64,000 nt of DNA from Paractinoplanes bogorensis (lineage in GTDB: Bacteria; Actinomycetota; Actinomycetes; Mycobacteriales; Micromonosporaceae): assembly GCF_018829635.1 (NCBI RefSeq), contig NZ_JAHKKG010000001.1, positions 62,001 through 126,000 of the forward strand, read 5' to 3'. The notes beneath the pieces were generated by a model. That model did no database searches. It was not told the DNA's origin and saw only the letters and a program-made list of their open reading frames with translations. Position 1 is the first letter of the stretch. Each line of letters starts with the position of its first letter. The position numbers and the translations under genes were made by a program. Positions 1-9,620 of this stretch are shown here, piece by piece.

Positions 1-711
1 AAGCTGGCCCAGGCCCTCGTCCACGGCGCGAAGCTGCTGCAGGTCAACGGCAACTTCGACGACTGCCTGGCGCTGGCCTCCAAGCTGTCCCAGGACTTCC
101 CGGTCTCCCTGGTCAACTCGGTCAACATCTTCCGGCTGCACGGCCAGAAGACGGCGTCCTTCGAGATCGTCGAGGCGCTGGGCGACGCGCCCGACATCCA
201 CTGCCTCCCGGTCGGCAACGCGGGCAACATCTCGGCCTACTGGATGGGCTACCAGGAGGACCACGCGGCGGGCAACAGCACCCGGCTGCCGAAGATGTAC
301 GGCTTCCAGGCCTCCGGCGCGGCGCCGATCGTCACCGGCAAGGTCGTCGAGGAACCGTCGACGATCGCCACCGCCATCCGGATCGGCAACCCGGCCAGCT
401 GGACCAAGGCACTGGACGCGCGGGACACCTCGGGCGGCCTGATCGCCTCGGTCACCGACCGCGAGATCCTCTCGGCCTACCGGCTGCTCGCCCGCGAGGT
501 CGGCGTCTTCGTCGAGCTGGGCAGCGCGGCCAGCGTGGCCGGCCTGCTGCAGTCGGCCGCCGAGGGCAAGATCCCGGCCGGCTCGCGGGTGGTCTGCACG
601 GTCACCGGCCACGGGCTCAAGGACCCGGAGTGGGCGATCTCGACCGCCCCGTCGCCCACCACCATCCAGAACGACGTGCTGATCGCGGCCCGCGAGCTAG
701 GCCTGGCCTGA
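1..711 (+). CDS. thrC: threonine synthase, C-terminal part (cut by window start)
   Basis: The reading frame is open from base 1 and ends in TGA at 711, giving 236 codons of a protein whose start lies outside the window. It converts O-phosphohomoserine to threonine with PLP. The visible part shows the conserved stretches [15 protein letters not shown] and [18 protein letters not shown] of the PLP-dependent fold type II threonine synthases; the Gly/Asn-rich PVGNAGN loop holds the cofactor phosphate. The PLP lysine lies upstream of the window. In related actinobacteria thrC directly precedes thrB; here thrB lies 5.6 kb downstream, behind an inserted transporter block. Its 3' end overlaps the convergent marR gene by 15 bases. 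Confidence 0.95.
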   Translation, partial: KLAQALVHGAKLLQVNGNFDDCLALASKLSQDFPVSLVNSVNIFRLHGQKTASFEIVEALGDAPDIHCLPVGNAGNISAYWMGYQEDHAAGNSTRLPKMYGFQASGAAPIVTGKVVEEPSTIATAIRIGNPASWTKALDARDTSGGLIASVTDREILSAYRLLAREVGVFVELGSAASVAGLLQSAAEGKIPAGSRVVCTVTGHGLKDPEWAISTAPSPTTIQNDVLIAARELGLA

Positions 712-1152
712 CTCCGGGCCCGCCTCGGCGGCCTTGATGATCAGCGTGGTCGCCTGAGCGACCAGATCGAGCTCCTCGGCTGAGAGACGGCTGAGGAGCG
801 CGCGCATCTTCTCCTCACCGGCGTTGAAGATGCTCCCGATGAGATCGCGGCCCGTGCGTGTCAGCGCGATCCGGCGTACGCGCCGGTCGTGCGGATCCTC
901 CGCGCGCGCCACCAGATCCTGCACCACGAGCCGGTCGATCATGCCGGTCAGCGCGGCCGCGCCGATCCCGACCATGCCGGCCAGCTCGCTGCCCGAGACA
1001 GAGCCGTGGCGGGCGAGCAGCATGAGGATCCTGAGCTGCGACAACGTCAGGTGCGAGGAGAAGAGCGGATCGGCCCGGTCCTCGGCGATCAGCTCCTGCA
1101 GCCGCTGCTGCGCGCCCATAATGTCCGCAATGAGCGCAGCCTTGGTGGGCAC
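697..1152 (-). CDS. MarR-family transcriptional regulator
   Basis: A winged-helix regulator of 151 aa. The core shows the MarR pattern: [20 protein letters not shown], then the recognition region [20 protein letters not shown] and the wing with [14 protein letters not shown] chose GTG at 1152 because it leaves a normal MarR length; the frame stays open further upstream, and an AAGGAG motif lies about 22 bases before this GTG, so the exact start is uncertain. It is divergent from the RND exporter at 1355, the usual arrangement for a MarR repressor of an efflux pump and probably of itself. The ligand cannot be told from sequence. Confidence 0.85.
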   Translation of the reverse strand: MPTKAALIADIMGAQQRLQELIAEDRADPLFSSHLTLSQLRILMLLARHGSVSGSELAGMVGIGAAALTGMIDRLVVQDLVARAEDPHDRRVRRIALTRTGRDLIGSIFNAGEEKMRALLSRLSAEELDLVAQATTLIIKAAEAGPESGQA

Positions 1153-1300
1153 AGTCTCGCCGGTGATCTCGAGTCTCCTTGTGTGTCGCGCCGATGGCTG
1201 ACCTGGGTCCCCATCCGACCGCCCCGCCCGCCACCCGAAGCGGAAGAAGGGCACTTTTTCAAGGCGGACGGTACCAGCGCGCCCCGGCGGAAAACCATTT

Positions 1301-1335
1301 GTTCGTGTCGGGCAAACTATTAGTGCTGGACGAAC
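1301..1335. promoter_or_regulatory. candidate MarR operator upstream of the RND exporter
   Basis: Between the divergent marR and RND genes there is an imperfect inverted repeat: GTTCG at 1301-1305 pairs with CGAAC at 1331-1335, and ACTATTAGT at 1316-1324 is itself palindromic at nearly the same centre. It lies about 20 bases before the exporter ATG, so bound repressor could block transcription or initiation. The rest of the 202-base spacer is GC-rich with no other clear signal. Confidence 0.45.
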
Positions 1336-1354
1336 TTTTACCGGGGGAGCGCAC

Positions 1355-4300
1355 ATGTCATTCCTGACCCGGATGAGCCTCGCCAACAGAGGCCTCGTCG
1401 CCCTGATCGCCGTCGTTATAGCCGGCTTCGGGATCTTCGCCATCCCATCGCTGAAACAGCAGCTGTTCCCGTCGATCGAGTTCCCCGCGGCCTTCGTGAC
1501 CGCGACCCTGCCGGGGGCCGGCCCCGAGATCATCCAGGATCAGATCACGGAACCGCTGGAAGACGCGGCCAAGGGCCTCGACGGCATCGACAGCGTCACG
1601 TCGAGCACCCGCGAGGGCATCGCGACCGTGACCGTCGCCTTCGTCTTCGGCACCGACATCGACCAGGCGGTCAACCAGCTCACCACCGCGGTCAACCGGG
1701 TGCAGCCGACCCTGCCTGACAACGTCACCCCGACGATCTTCGCGGGCGGCACCGACGACATCCCGGCGATCGTGCTGGCCGCCTCGGGCGGCGGTGACGA
1801 GAGTGCCCTGCTCGACAAGCTCAACGCCACCGTCGTGCCCGAGCTCAACGCGATCAGCGGGGTGCGCGACACCCAGATCACCGGCGCCCGCGCGGCCCAG
1901 GTCGTGATCACCCCCGACCTGCCCAAGCTGACCGCGGCCGGCGTCAACCCGCAGGCGATCACCACCGTGCTCCAGCAGAACGGCATCTCGGTGCCGGCCG
2001 GCGCGGTCAACGAGGGCAGCCGGTCGCTGACCGTGCAGGTCGGTTCGCCGCTGACCTCGATCGACCAGCTCAAGCAGGTCTACCTGGCCGGTTCCAAGGG
2101 TCCGGTGCAGCTCGGTTCGGTCGCCACGGTCGAGAGCAAGCTGCCCGCCGCCACCTCCTACACCCGCACCGACGGCGTCGAGAGCCTGGGCATCGCGGTC
2201 ACTGCCCGTCCCGACGGCAACCCGGTCGACATCTCCCACGCGGTCCGCGACAAACTGGCCGACCTGCAGAAGGACTCCGGCGCCACGCTGACCGTGGTGG
2301 TCGACCAGGCGCCGTTCGTCGAGCGTTCGATCGAGAGCCTCACCACCGAGGGCCTGCTCGGCCTGGTGATGGCCGTGATCGTGATCCTGGTCTTCCTTCT
2401 TTCCGTACGTTCGACCCTGGTCACCGCCGTGTCGATCCCGCTCTCGGTGCTGATCGCCCTGATCGCGCTGTGGATCGGCGACTTCACTCTCAACCTGCTG
2501 ACCCTGGGCGCGCTGACCATTGCGGTCGGTCGCGTGGTCGACGACTCGATCGTCGTGCTGGAAAACATCAAGAGACATCTCGAATACGGCGAACCGAAGG
2601 TCCACGCGATCATCTCGGCCGTCCGCGAGGTGTCCGGCGCGGTGACCGCGTCCACCCTCACCACGGTGGCCGTGTTCGCCCCGATCGCCCTGGTCGGCGG
2701 CTTCGTCGGCCAGATCTTCTCGTCGTTCGCCATCACCGTCACCGTGGCCCTGCTGGCCTCGCTGCTGGTCGCCCTGACGATCGTGCCGGTGCTGGCCTAC
2801 TGGTTCCTCAAGCCGCCGCCGGCCGACGCCGACACCGAGGCGATCCGCCGAGCCGCCGAGGAGAAGGAGCGGCGCAGCCCGCTGCAGCGCGGCTACCTGC
2901 CGGTCATCCGGTTCGCGACCAAGCGCCGCTGGACCACGCTGGCGATCGGCCTGGCCGTGCTGATCGGCACGCTCGGCCTGTCGACCCGGCTCGAGACGAA
3001 CTTCCTCGACCAGTCCGGCCAGGACTCGCTGTCGATCACGCAGGCGATGCCGGTCGGCACCAACCTGGCCGCCACCGACGCCGCGGCCAAGCAGGTCGAG
3101 CAGGTGCTGGCCGACACCGACGGGGTCAAGACCTATCAGGTGTCGCTGGGCAGCGGCGGCGACTTCAACCCGTTCGTTGGGGGCGGCGGCGCCAGCACGG
3201 CCAGCTTCAACGTCGGCCTCGACGAGGACGCCGACGCGGTCGAGCTGACCGACCAGCTGCGTGACAAGTTCGCCGGCATGAACGGGATCGGCGAGGTCAG
3301 CATCGGTGGCGACAGCTCCGGCCTCGGCGGCGGCAACGAGCTCTCGGTGCAGGTCAAGGCGGCCGACCTGGAGGCGCTGACCCAGGCCTCCGAGCAGGTG
3401 CAGCAGGCGATGTCGCAGACCGGCGGCGTGGTCGAGGCCAAGAGCTCGCTCGCGGCCAGCGTCCCGCGGCTCAACGTGACCGTGAAGCGTCAGGTCGCGG
3501 CGGTGTACGGCGTGAACGAGGCGACCATCGCGCAGAGCGTCGCGGGGGCCTTCCGCTCCGCGCCGGCCGGGCAGATGACGGTCGACGGCGCCACCCAGGA
3601 CGTCGTGATCTCGTCCGGCTCGGCCCCGGCCGACCCGGCCGCCCTGCGCGCGATGCCGCTGACCACGCCGCGTGGTGTGGTGCCGCTGAGCACGGTGGCC
3701 GACATCAAGGAGGTCAGCGGGCCCGAAGAGGTCACCCGCGTGGACGGCGACCGCACGGTGACCGTGACCGGCACGGCGACCGGCTCCGACCTCGGCGCCG
3801 CGACCCGTGAGCTGCAGAAGAAGCTCGACGGCCTGACCCTGCCGGCCGGGGCCACGGCGAGCATCGGGGGCGCCAGCGCCGATCAGGCCGAGGCGTTCCA
3901 GCAGTTGGGCCTGGCCGTGCTGGCCGCGATCGCGATCGTGTTCATCATCATGGTGGCCACCTTCCGCAGCCTCATCCAGCCGGTGATCCTGCTGGTGTCG
4001 ATCCCGTTCGCGGCGACCGGCGCGATCGCCCTGCTGCTGATCACCGGCACCCCGCTCGGTGTACCGGCCCTGATCGGTGTGCTGATGCTGGTCGGCATCG
4101 TGGTGACCAATGCCATCGTGCTGATGGATCTGATCAACCACTACCGCCTGGCCGGCATGGGCGTGCAGGAGGCGGTGATCGAGGGTGGCCGGCACCGTCT
4201 GCGGCCGATCCTGATGACCGCCATCGCGACCATCTTCGCCCTGATCCCGATGGCCCTGGGCCTGACCGGCGAGGGCGGCTTCATCTCGCAGCCACTGGCC

Positions 4301-4582
4301 ATTGTGGTCATCGGCGGTCTGGTCAGCTCGACGCTGCTCACCCTGGTGCTGGTGCCGACGCTCTACACGATGGTCGAGAACGGCAAGGAGAAGCGCCGGG
4401 CCAAGCGCATCGCCAAGCGCGGCGGTCCGGTGCCGGCCGAGCCGGTCGCGAGCGACGAGCCGGTGGCCGGGGAGCCGGACGTCGAGGAGCCGCAGCCGCA
4501 GCCGAGCGGCGCCCTGCGCGGCTACACCGACCAGTTCGAGGTCCTCAAGATGCCGAAGGGCCCGGAGGGCGCCAAGGAATGA
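1355..4582 (+). CDS. RND-family efflux transporter (AcrB/HAE1-like permease)
   Basis: A 1075-aa integral membrane transporter of the resistance-nodulation-division superfamily, full length. An N-terminal TM segment (about residues 10-30) is followed by a large extracytoplasmic loop, a bundle of TM helices from about 335, a second large loop (about 550-840) and the second bundle. The TM4 motif GRVVDDSIVVLENIKRH near residue 395 carries the paired Asp of the proton relay. The C-terminal tail (from about 1010) is charged and proline-rich. ATG at 1355 follows GGGGGAG. No membrane-fusion protein or outer-membrane channel gene is adjacent, as is normal for an actinobacterium. Substrate is unknown; the divergent marR gene probably controls it. 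Confidence 0.92.
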   Translation: MSFLTRMSLANRGLVALIAVVIAGFGIFAIPSLKQQLFPSIEFPAAFVTATLPGAGPEIIQDQITEPLEDAAKGLDGIDSVTSSTREGIATVTVAFVFGTDIDQAVNQLTTAVNRVQPTLPDNVTPTIFAGGTDDIPAIVLAASGGGDESALLDKLNATVVPELNAISGVRDTQITGARAAQVVITPDLPKLTAAGVNPQAITTVLQQNGISVPAGAVNEGSRSLTVQVGSPLTSIDQLKQVYLAGSKGPVQLGSVATVESKLPAATSYTRTDGVESLGIAVTARPDGNPVDISHAVRDKLADLQKDSGATLTVVVDQAPFVERSIESLTTEGLLGLVMAVIVILVFLLSVRSTLVTAVSIPLSVLIALIALWIGDFTLNLLTLGALTIAVGRVVDDSIVVLENIKRHLEYGEPKVHAIISAVREVSGAVTASTLTTVAVFAPIALVGGFVGQIFSSFAITVTVALLASLLVALTIVPVLAYWFLKPPPADADTEAIRRAAEEKERRSPLQRGYLPVIRFATKRRWTTLAIGLAVLIGTLGLSTRLETNFLDQSGQDSLSITQAMPVGTNLAATDAAAKQVEQVLADTDGVKTYQVSLGSGGDFNPFVGGGGASTASFNVGLDEDADAVELTDQLRDKFAGMNGIGEVSIGGDSSGLGGGNELSVQVKAADLEALTQASEQVQQAMSQTGGVVEAKSSLAASVPRLNVTVKRQVAAVYGVNEATIAQSVAGAFRSAPAGQMTVDGATQDVVISSGSAPADPAALRAMPLTTPRGVVPLSTVADIKEVSGPEEVTRVDGDRTVTVTGTATGSDLGAATRELQKKLDGLTLPAGATASIGGASADQAEAFQQLGLAVLAAIAIVFIIMVATFRSLIQPVILLVSIPFAATGAIALLLITGTPLGVPALIGVLMLVGIVVTNAIVLMDLINHYRLAGMGVQEAVIEGGRHRLRPILMTAIATIFALIPMALGLTGEGGFISQPLAIVVIGGLVSSTLLTLVLVPTLYTMVENGKEKRRAKRIAKRGGPVPAEPVASDEPVAGEPDVEEPQPQPSGALRGYTDQFEVLKMPKGPEGAKE

Positions 4583-4603
4583 TCGGGCGTAACGTGCCGG
4601 TAC

Positions 4604-5845
4604 GTGGCAACAGCGCTTTCGGTCGTTACTCGTAACCGCGATTTCCGTCGGCTGTTCGGCGCCGAGCTGGTCGTCTTCGGCGCCGACTGGTTCGTCATGA
4701 TTCCGCTGCTGGTGCTGCTCCCCGAGCTCACCGGCAGCGGGATCTGGGGCGGGCTGGTGCTGGCCGCCGACACCGGCATCAACGCGCTGCTGCTGCCCTA
4801 CACCGGCACCATCGCCGACCGGTTCGACCGGCGCAAAGTCATGATCACCGCGAACCTCGCGGCCTTCGTCGCCGTGCTGTTGTTGTTCGCGGTGCAGTCG
4901 GCCGCTACGGCCCCGCTCGCTCTCGTGGCGATCGGGGCCGTAGCCGTCGCCAAGGCCTTCTATTCACCGGCCGCGTCGGCCGCGCTGCCCAACGTCGTCG
5001 ACCCGCCCGACCTGGCCGCGGCCAACACGGTCGCCGGGTCGGCCTGGGGCACGATGACGATTGTCGGCGCCTCGCTCGGTGGCATCGTAGGGGCGGCCTT
5101 CGGGCCGTACGCCAGTTTCGGCATCACCGCCGCCCTGCTGCTGATCGCGGCCGGGCTGACCGCCACGATCCGCCGTCCGCTGCAGTCCGCGCGTGCGGCC
5201 GGCGCGCCCGCACCCCGCACCGGGCAGGCCTTGCGCGAGTCGCTCGGCTACCTGCGCGACAATCCGCGGATCCGGGCGCTGGTGACCGTCAAGATGGCGG
5301 TCGGGCTGGGCAACGGCGTGCTCACCGTCTTTCCGCTCATCGCGGCTCTGCACGGTGCCGGGGTGCTGGGCACCGGCCTGCTCTTCGCCGTCCGTGGCCT
5401 GGGCGCGCTGATCGGCCCGTTCCTGCTGGGATCGGTGCTCAAGCGGCGCTCGTGGTTCTTCCCCGGGCTGGCGCTGTCGATGTCGCTCTACGGCGTGGCC
5501 TATATCAGTGTGGCCGCGAGTCCGTGGTTCCCGCTCGTGCTGCTGTTCGTCTTCGTCGCCCATCTCGCGGGCGGCGCGAACTGGATCCTGTCGAACTACG
5601 CGCTGCAGGCCGAGGTGCCCGACCGGTTGCGCGGGCGGGTCTTCTCGACCGACCTGATGCTGGCCACGCTGGCCATCGCGGTCAGCCAGCTGGGTGCGAC
5701 CGCGGTCGTCGACATCGTCGACCAACGGGTCATCCTGGCCGGGTGCGGCCTGGTCACGCTGCTCTACGCGATTTGCTGGCGGATAGCGACCCGACGCCTG
5801 GCCCGGACCGCGAAGGGCGAGCCGTCAGCGGTCGGGACCGACTGA
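4604..5845 (+). CDS. MFS transporter
   Basis: A 413-aa major facilitator with about 12 hydrophobic segments. The loop between TM2 and TM3 has the MFS motif A form GTIADRFDRRKVMI (about residues 65-78). It resembles the enterobactin-exporter/MFS_3-like branch seen widely in actinomycetes; the substrate cannot be assigned. It starts at GTG 4604, only 21 bases after the RND stop and with no clear Shine-Dalgarno sequence, so it may be read through from the RND gene. Its 3' end overlaps the convergent membrane-protein gene by 21 bases. Confidence 0.85.
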   Translation: MATALSVVTRNRDFRRLFGAELVVFGADWFVMIPLLVLLPELTGSGIWGGLVLAADTGINALLLPYTGTIADRFDRRKVMITANLAAFVAVLLLFAVQSAATAPLALVAIGAVAVAKAFYSPAASAALPNVVDPPDLAAANTVAGSAWGTMTIVGASLGGIVGAAFGPYASFGITAALLLIAAGLTATIRRPLQSARAAGAPAPRTGQALRESLGYLRDNPRIRALVTVKMAVGLGNGVLTVFPLIAALHGAGVLGTGLLFAVRGLGALIGPFLLGSVLKRRSWFFPGLALSMSLYGVAYISVAASPWFPLVLLFVFVAHLAGGANWILSNYALQAEVPDRLRGRVFSTDLMLATLAIAVSQLGATAVVDIVDQRVILAGCGLVTLLYAICWRIATRRLARTAKGEPSAVGTD

Positions 5846-6238
5846 ACCGGGGCCGTAGGAATCCGGCGAATACGGCGCCGCCTGAAAAGGGCCGGACAAG
5901 CGGGCCGTCTCGGAGCGCACCGTCGCGAAGCCCGCGACCAGCAGCCCGAGCCCGACCGCGAAGAAGACCGCCAGCATCAGCCCGACGATGCTGCTGATCA
6001 GGCCGAACTGGGTCGCCGTCCAGCCCGAGCGGGCGACGATCTGGGTGAACGTGATGTTCCAGGCGAGGGACGCGACCGTCTCGGCCAACAGCACGATCAG
6101 GCCGGCCCGGGCCAGCGTCTGGCTGCGGCCGGGCAGCCGTCGTTGCGGCGCCGACAGCATGACCAGGCCGGCCACCAGCACGACCACGACCGGGATCTGC
6201 ACCACGAAGAAGCCGAGGTAGGAGCTCAGAGCAATCAC
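5825..6238 (-). CDS. small membrane protein of unknown function
   Basis: About 137 aa if GTG at 6238 is the start; a TTG a little further upstream is also possible. Three strongly hydrophobic segments are visible (about residues 8-28, 47-66 and 84-108) with a short R/Q-rich loop APQRRLPGRSQ after the first. The C-terminal 25 residues are Pro/Ser/Tyr/Gly-rich and probably cytoplasmic and disordered. I do not recognise the family. It is divergent from thrB, with only about 50 bases between them, and its tail overlaps the MFS gene. Confidence 0.65.
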   Translation of the reverse strand: MIALSSYLGFFVVQIPVVVVLVAGLVMLSAPQRRLPGRSQTLARAGLIVLLAETVASLAWNITFTQIVARSGWTATQFGLISSIVGLMLAVFFAVGLGLLVAGFATVRSETARLSGPFQAAPYSPDSYGPGSVGPDR

Positions 6239-6292
6239 GACGCCGAACGTACCGGCCGCATATGACAAAAGATCAAGCCCTAGTCTGTGGCG

Positions 6293-7204
6293 ATGGGCCT
6301 GACCTTCGCCTCCGAGCCGGTTTCTGTTCGCACGCCGGCCACCAGCGCCAACCTCGGCCCCGGCTTCGACGCTCTGGGTCTGGCCCTGACCCTCTACGAC
6401 GACCTCAGCGCGCGCGTCACCGAGAGCGGCTGGACGGTGACGGTGACCGGCGAGGGTGCGGGCGAGCTGCCGGGCGACGAGACCCACCTGGTGCTGCGCG
6501 CGATGCTGGCGACCTTCGACGAGTTCGGCGAGCGCCCGCCCGGTCTGGCCGTCGAGTGCGTCAACCGGATCCCGCAGGCGCGCGGCCTCGGCTCGTCGTC
6601 GGCGGCCATCGTCGGCGGTGTGCAACTGGCCCGGGGCCTGGTCGCCGGCGGCCTGCGGCGGATCGACGACGAGGCCGCGTTGCGCATCGCGGCCCGGCTC
6701 GAGGGCCACCCCGACAACGTGGCGCCGTGCCTGCTCGGCGGGTTCACCATCGCCTGGAGCGAACCGGCCGGGGCGCGGGCCGTACGGCTCGCACCGGCGA
6801 GCACCGTACATCCGACAGTCTTCGTACCGGCCGAACGCGGCTACACCGCCTCGGCCCGCGCGGCGCTGCCGGCCCAGGTCCCGCACGCCGACGCCTCGTT
6901 CAACGCGGGCCGGGCCGCCCTGCTCACGCACGCCCTGACCAGCGATCCGTCGCTGCTGTGGGCGGCCACCGAAGACCGGCTGCACCAGGGCTACCGGGCC
7001 GAGGCGATGCCGGGCACGGCGTCGCTCGTCGCGTCGCTGCGCTCGGTCGGCGTGGCCGCCGTGGTCAGTGGCGCCGGACCTTCCGTGCTGGCGTTGACGC
7101 AGGTCCCGGCCGACTTCCACCCGGGAACAGAATGGCGCGCCGAGTCGTTGGGCGTGGATGGCGCCGGTGCTCTTGTCAAAGGGAGTATGGTGGAACTCGC
7201 CTAG
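6293..7204 (+). CDS. thrB: homoserine kinase
   Basis: A GHMP-family kinase of about 303 aa that phosphorylates homoserine for threonine synthase. The ATP-binding motif IPQARGLGSSSAAIVGG is at about residues 93-109 and the N-terminal TPATSANLGPGFDALGLAL is the typical GHMP substrate loop; a C-terminal VVSGAGPSVLAL glycine loop is also present. ATG at 6293 is preceded by TAGTCT at 6281-6286, placed as a -10 box would be for a leaderless transcript; GTG at 6287 in the same frame is the alternative start. No Shine-Dalgarno motif is visible. It sits directly upstream of rho, as in mycobacteria. Confidence 0.93.
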   Translation: MGLTFASEPVSVRTPATSANLGPGFDALGLALTLYDDLSARVTESGWTVTVTGEGAGELPGDETHLVLRAMLATFDEFGERPPGLAVECVNRIPQARGLGSSSAAIVGGVQLARGLVAGGLRRIDDEAALRIAARLEGHPDNVAPCLLGGFTIAWSEPAGARAVRLAPASTVHPTVFVPAERGYTASARAALPAQVPHADASFNAGRAALLTHALTSDPSLLWAATEDRLHQGYRAEAMPGTASLVASLRSVGVAAVVSGAGPSVLALTQVPADFHPGTEWRAESLGVDGAGALVKGSMVELA

Positions 7205-7556
7205 CGGGGCCCTGTTGCCGCAGGTCGCACGAGTTGACTACGCTCGAGACCTAGCACAGCAGTCAGCACAGCCGCGAAAGCAAGCTCACTGCGATTCGGC
7301 GCGCACCCCCGAGACTCCAGGCCTATCGGCCGTCTCACCTCCTCTCAAAGGCAAACGCCGGATCTCACAGGCACAAGCCGAGTTTGTCGCTGCACTCGCC
7401 GAGACCTACTCGCCGAACTCTGACGAGCAGGGACACCGTCGAGTTGCTGTGCCGCTCTGAACTCCCGCCCCGCTCTGCGACGGCGGGCACCGCGACACCC
7501 GGGCCGCCAGGCTGCAGAACCGGGAGTCTCGGGCTTTTTCCGACGGAAGGAATCCA
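7205..7556 (+). promoter_or_regulatory. long rho leader with a hairpin
   Basis: These 352 bases hold no convincing gene. A stem CCCGCC (7464-7469) / GGCGGG (7482-7487) with a 12-base loop lies about 70 bases before the rho start, and a GGAAGG ribosome-binding site sits 5-6 bases before the TTG start. A long untranslated leader ahead of rho fits the autoregulation by premature termination known for rho in other bacteria; that it acts here is inference. Confidence 0.45.
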
Positions 7557-9608
7557 TTGAGCGACACCACCGACGTGACGTCGGGTGTTTCTGACGTCGC
7601 TGACGCCGGCGCCGGCACCACCGCGACCGCCACGAAGCGCCGCCGAGGTGGCACCGGGCTGTCCGCGATGCTGCTGCCCGAGCTGCAGAGTCTGGCCGCC
7701 TCGCTGGGCATCAGCGGCACCGCGCGGATGCGCAAGGGCGAGCTGATCACTGCGATCACCGAGCGGCAGAGCGGCGGCGCGCCCGCCGAGAGCGCGCCGC
7801 GTCCGCGCACCAGCAAGGCCGCCGCGGCTGCGTCCGCCCCGGCCGCCGAGGCCGCCCCGGCCCCGGTCGTCGCCACGGCTCCCGTGGCCGCGTCGGCCAA
7901 GGTCGAGGCTCCGGCCACCGCGCCGGCCGACACCCCCACCGGGCCGATCGAGTCCCAGCAGACCGTGGCCCCGCAGACCACCACGGCTCAGCCGGTCGCC
8001 GCCGAGGCCGTCGAGGGTGGCAGCCGCCGTGGCCGCAACCGCGGCGACCGCGACAACGCGCCGCGCGAGAACCGCGACCAGGCCCCGCGGGAGAGCCGCG
8101 ACCAGGCCGCCGCGCCGACCGCCGAGCCCGAGACGGCCGAGCGGGTCGAGCGCCCCGAGCGCGGTGACCGCAACCGTGACCGCGGTGACCGTCAGCGCAA
8201 CCAGCGTGACGACCGTGGCCAGCGTGACGACCGCGGCCCGCGGGAGGACCGGGGCCAGCGGGACGACCGCGGCGGTCGCAACGACGGCCGGAACGACCAG
8301 GGTCGTAACAACAACGACCAGGACGACGACGACAACGACAACGACGGTGGCCGCCGGAGCCGGCGCAGCCGCTTCCGTGACCGTCGCCGTGGTCGTGGTG
8401 ACCGGGACGGCAACGAGGGCGGTCAGCGCGACGGTGGCGGCCGCGAGCCGCACGTCAGCGAGGACGACGTGCTCGTCCCCGTGGCCGGCATCCTCGACGT
8501 TCTCGACAACTACGCGTTCGTCCGGACCACCGGTTACCTCTCCGGGCCGAACGACGTCTATGTGTCGATGTCGCAGGTCAAGAAGCACGGGCTGCGCCGC
8601 GGCGACGCGGTCACCGGCGCCGTGCGGGCCACCCCGCGCGAGGGCGGTCAGGGCGACCAGCGCCGCGACAAGTACAACCCGCTGGTCCGGCTCGACACGA
8701 TCAACGGGATGGAGCCCGACGAGGCCCGGCGTCGTCCGGAGTTCTACAAGCTCACCCCGCTCTACCCGCAGGAGCGTCTGCGTCTCGAGACCGAGCCGCA
8801 CATCCTGACGACCCGCGTCATCGACCTGGTGATGCCGATCGGCAAGGGCCAGCGCGCCCTCATCGTCTCGCCGCCCAAGGCCGGTAAGACGATGGTGCTG
8901 CAGGCGATCGCCAACGCGATCACGCACAACAACCCCGAGTGCCACCTGATGGTCGTGCTGGTCGACGAGCGGCCCGAAGAGGTCACCGACATGCAGCGGA
9001 CGGTCAAGGGCGAGGTCGTCGCGGCCACGTTCGACCGCCCGCCGCAGGACCACACCACGGTCGCCGAACTGGCCATCGAGCGGGCCAAGCGCCTGGTCGA
9101 GCTGGGCCACGACGTGGTCGTGCTGCTCGACTCGGTGACCCGTCTGGGCCGGTCGTACAACCTGGCCGCGCCGGCTTCCGGCCGCATCATGTCGGGTGGT
9201 ATCGATTCGACGGCGCTCTACCCGCCGAAGCGGTTCCTCGGTGCGGCGCGCAACATCGAGAACGGTGGCTCGCTCACCATTCTCGCCACCGCGCTGGTCG
9301 AGACCGGCTCGATGATGGACACGGTGATCTTCGAAGAGTTCAAGGGCACGGGTAACGCCGAGCTCAAGCTCGACCGCAAGATCGCCGACAAGCGGACCTT
9401 CCCGGCGGTCGACGTCCAGGCGTCGAGCACCCGTAAGGAAGAGATCCTGCTCGGCAAGGAAGAGCTGGCGATCGTCCACAAGCTCCGCAAGGTCCTGCAC
9501 TCGCTGGACTCCAACGCGTCGCTGGACCTGCTGCTCGACCGGCTCAAGCAGACCCGCACCAACGTCGAGTTCCTGATGCAGATCGCGAAGTCGACACCGG
9601 GCGAGTAA
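7557..9608 (+). CDS. rho: transcription termination factor Rho, with long N-terminal insertion
   Basis: A hexameric RNA-dependent ATPase that ends transcription; 683 aa against about 420 in E. coli. Domain order: a Rho N-terminal helical motif (LQSLAASLGISGTARMRKGE, about 40-60), an Ala/Pro-rich and then Arg/Asp/Gly/Asn-rich low-complexity region (about 75-300) with many RDD/RGD-like units, the cold-shock-like RNA-binding domain (about 305-380, with DNYAFVRTTGYLSGPNDVYV), and the ATPase with Walker A PPKAGKTM (about 440) and Walker B VVVLLDSVTRLGRSYN. Start is TTG at 7557 with GGAAGG upstream. The RG-rich insertion is known in actinobacterial Rho and likely adds RNA contact or condensation behaviour. 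Confidence 0.97.
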   Translation: MSDTTDVTSGVSDVADAGAGTTATATKRRRGGTGLSAMLLPELQSLAASLGISGTARMRKGELITAITERQSGGAPAESAPRPRTSKAAAAASAPAAEAAPAPVVATAPVAASAKVEAPATAPADTPTGPIESQQTVAPQTTTAQPVAAEAVEGGSRRGRNRGDRDNAPRENRDQAPRESRDQAAAPTAEPETAERVERPERGDRNRDRGDRQRNQRDDRGQRDDRGPREDRGQRDDRGGRNDGRNDQGRNNNDQDDDDNDNDGGRRSRRSRFRDRRRGRGDRDGNEGGQRDGGGREPHVSEDDVLVPVAGILDVLDNYAFVRTTGYLSGPNDVYVSMSQVKKHGLRRGDAVTGAVRATPREGGQGDQRRDKYNPLVRLDTINGMEPDEARRRPEFYKLTPLYPQERLRLETEPHILTTRVIDLVMPIGKGQRALIVSPPKAGKTMVLQAIANAITHNNPECHLMVVLVDERPEEVTDMQRTVKGEVVAATFDRPPQDHTTVAELAIERAKRLVELGHDVVVLLDSVTRLGRSYNLAAPASGRIMSGGIDSTALYPPKRFLGAARNIENGGSLTILATALVETGSMMDTVIFEEFKGTGNAELKLDRKIADKRTFPAVDVQASSTRKEEILLGKEELAIVHKLRKVLHSLDSNASLDLLLDRLKQTRTNVEFLMQIAKSTPGE

Positions 9609-9620
9609 CACCGGAACGAC

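Noticed and set aside
1358..4195. 945-codon open frame on the minus strand under the RND gene
   Set aside because: It is a high-GC shadow: its sequence is dominated by His, Gln, Arg, Asp and Gly without hydrophobic core pattern, while the plus-strand frame is a clear RND transporter.
7158..7460. 100-codon frame across the thrB end and rho leader
   Set aside because: Overlaps thrB in another frame, has no ribosome-binding site and no recognisable protein features; the leader is better read as untranslated.
7365..9611. 748-codon minus-strand frame covering rho
   Set aside because: Antisense of the repetitive rho gene; low-complexity Val/Thr and Arg/Gly runs mirror the Rho insert, and no family is recognisable.
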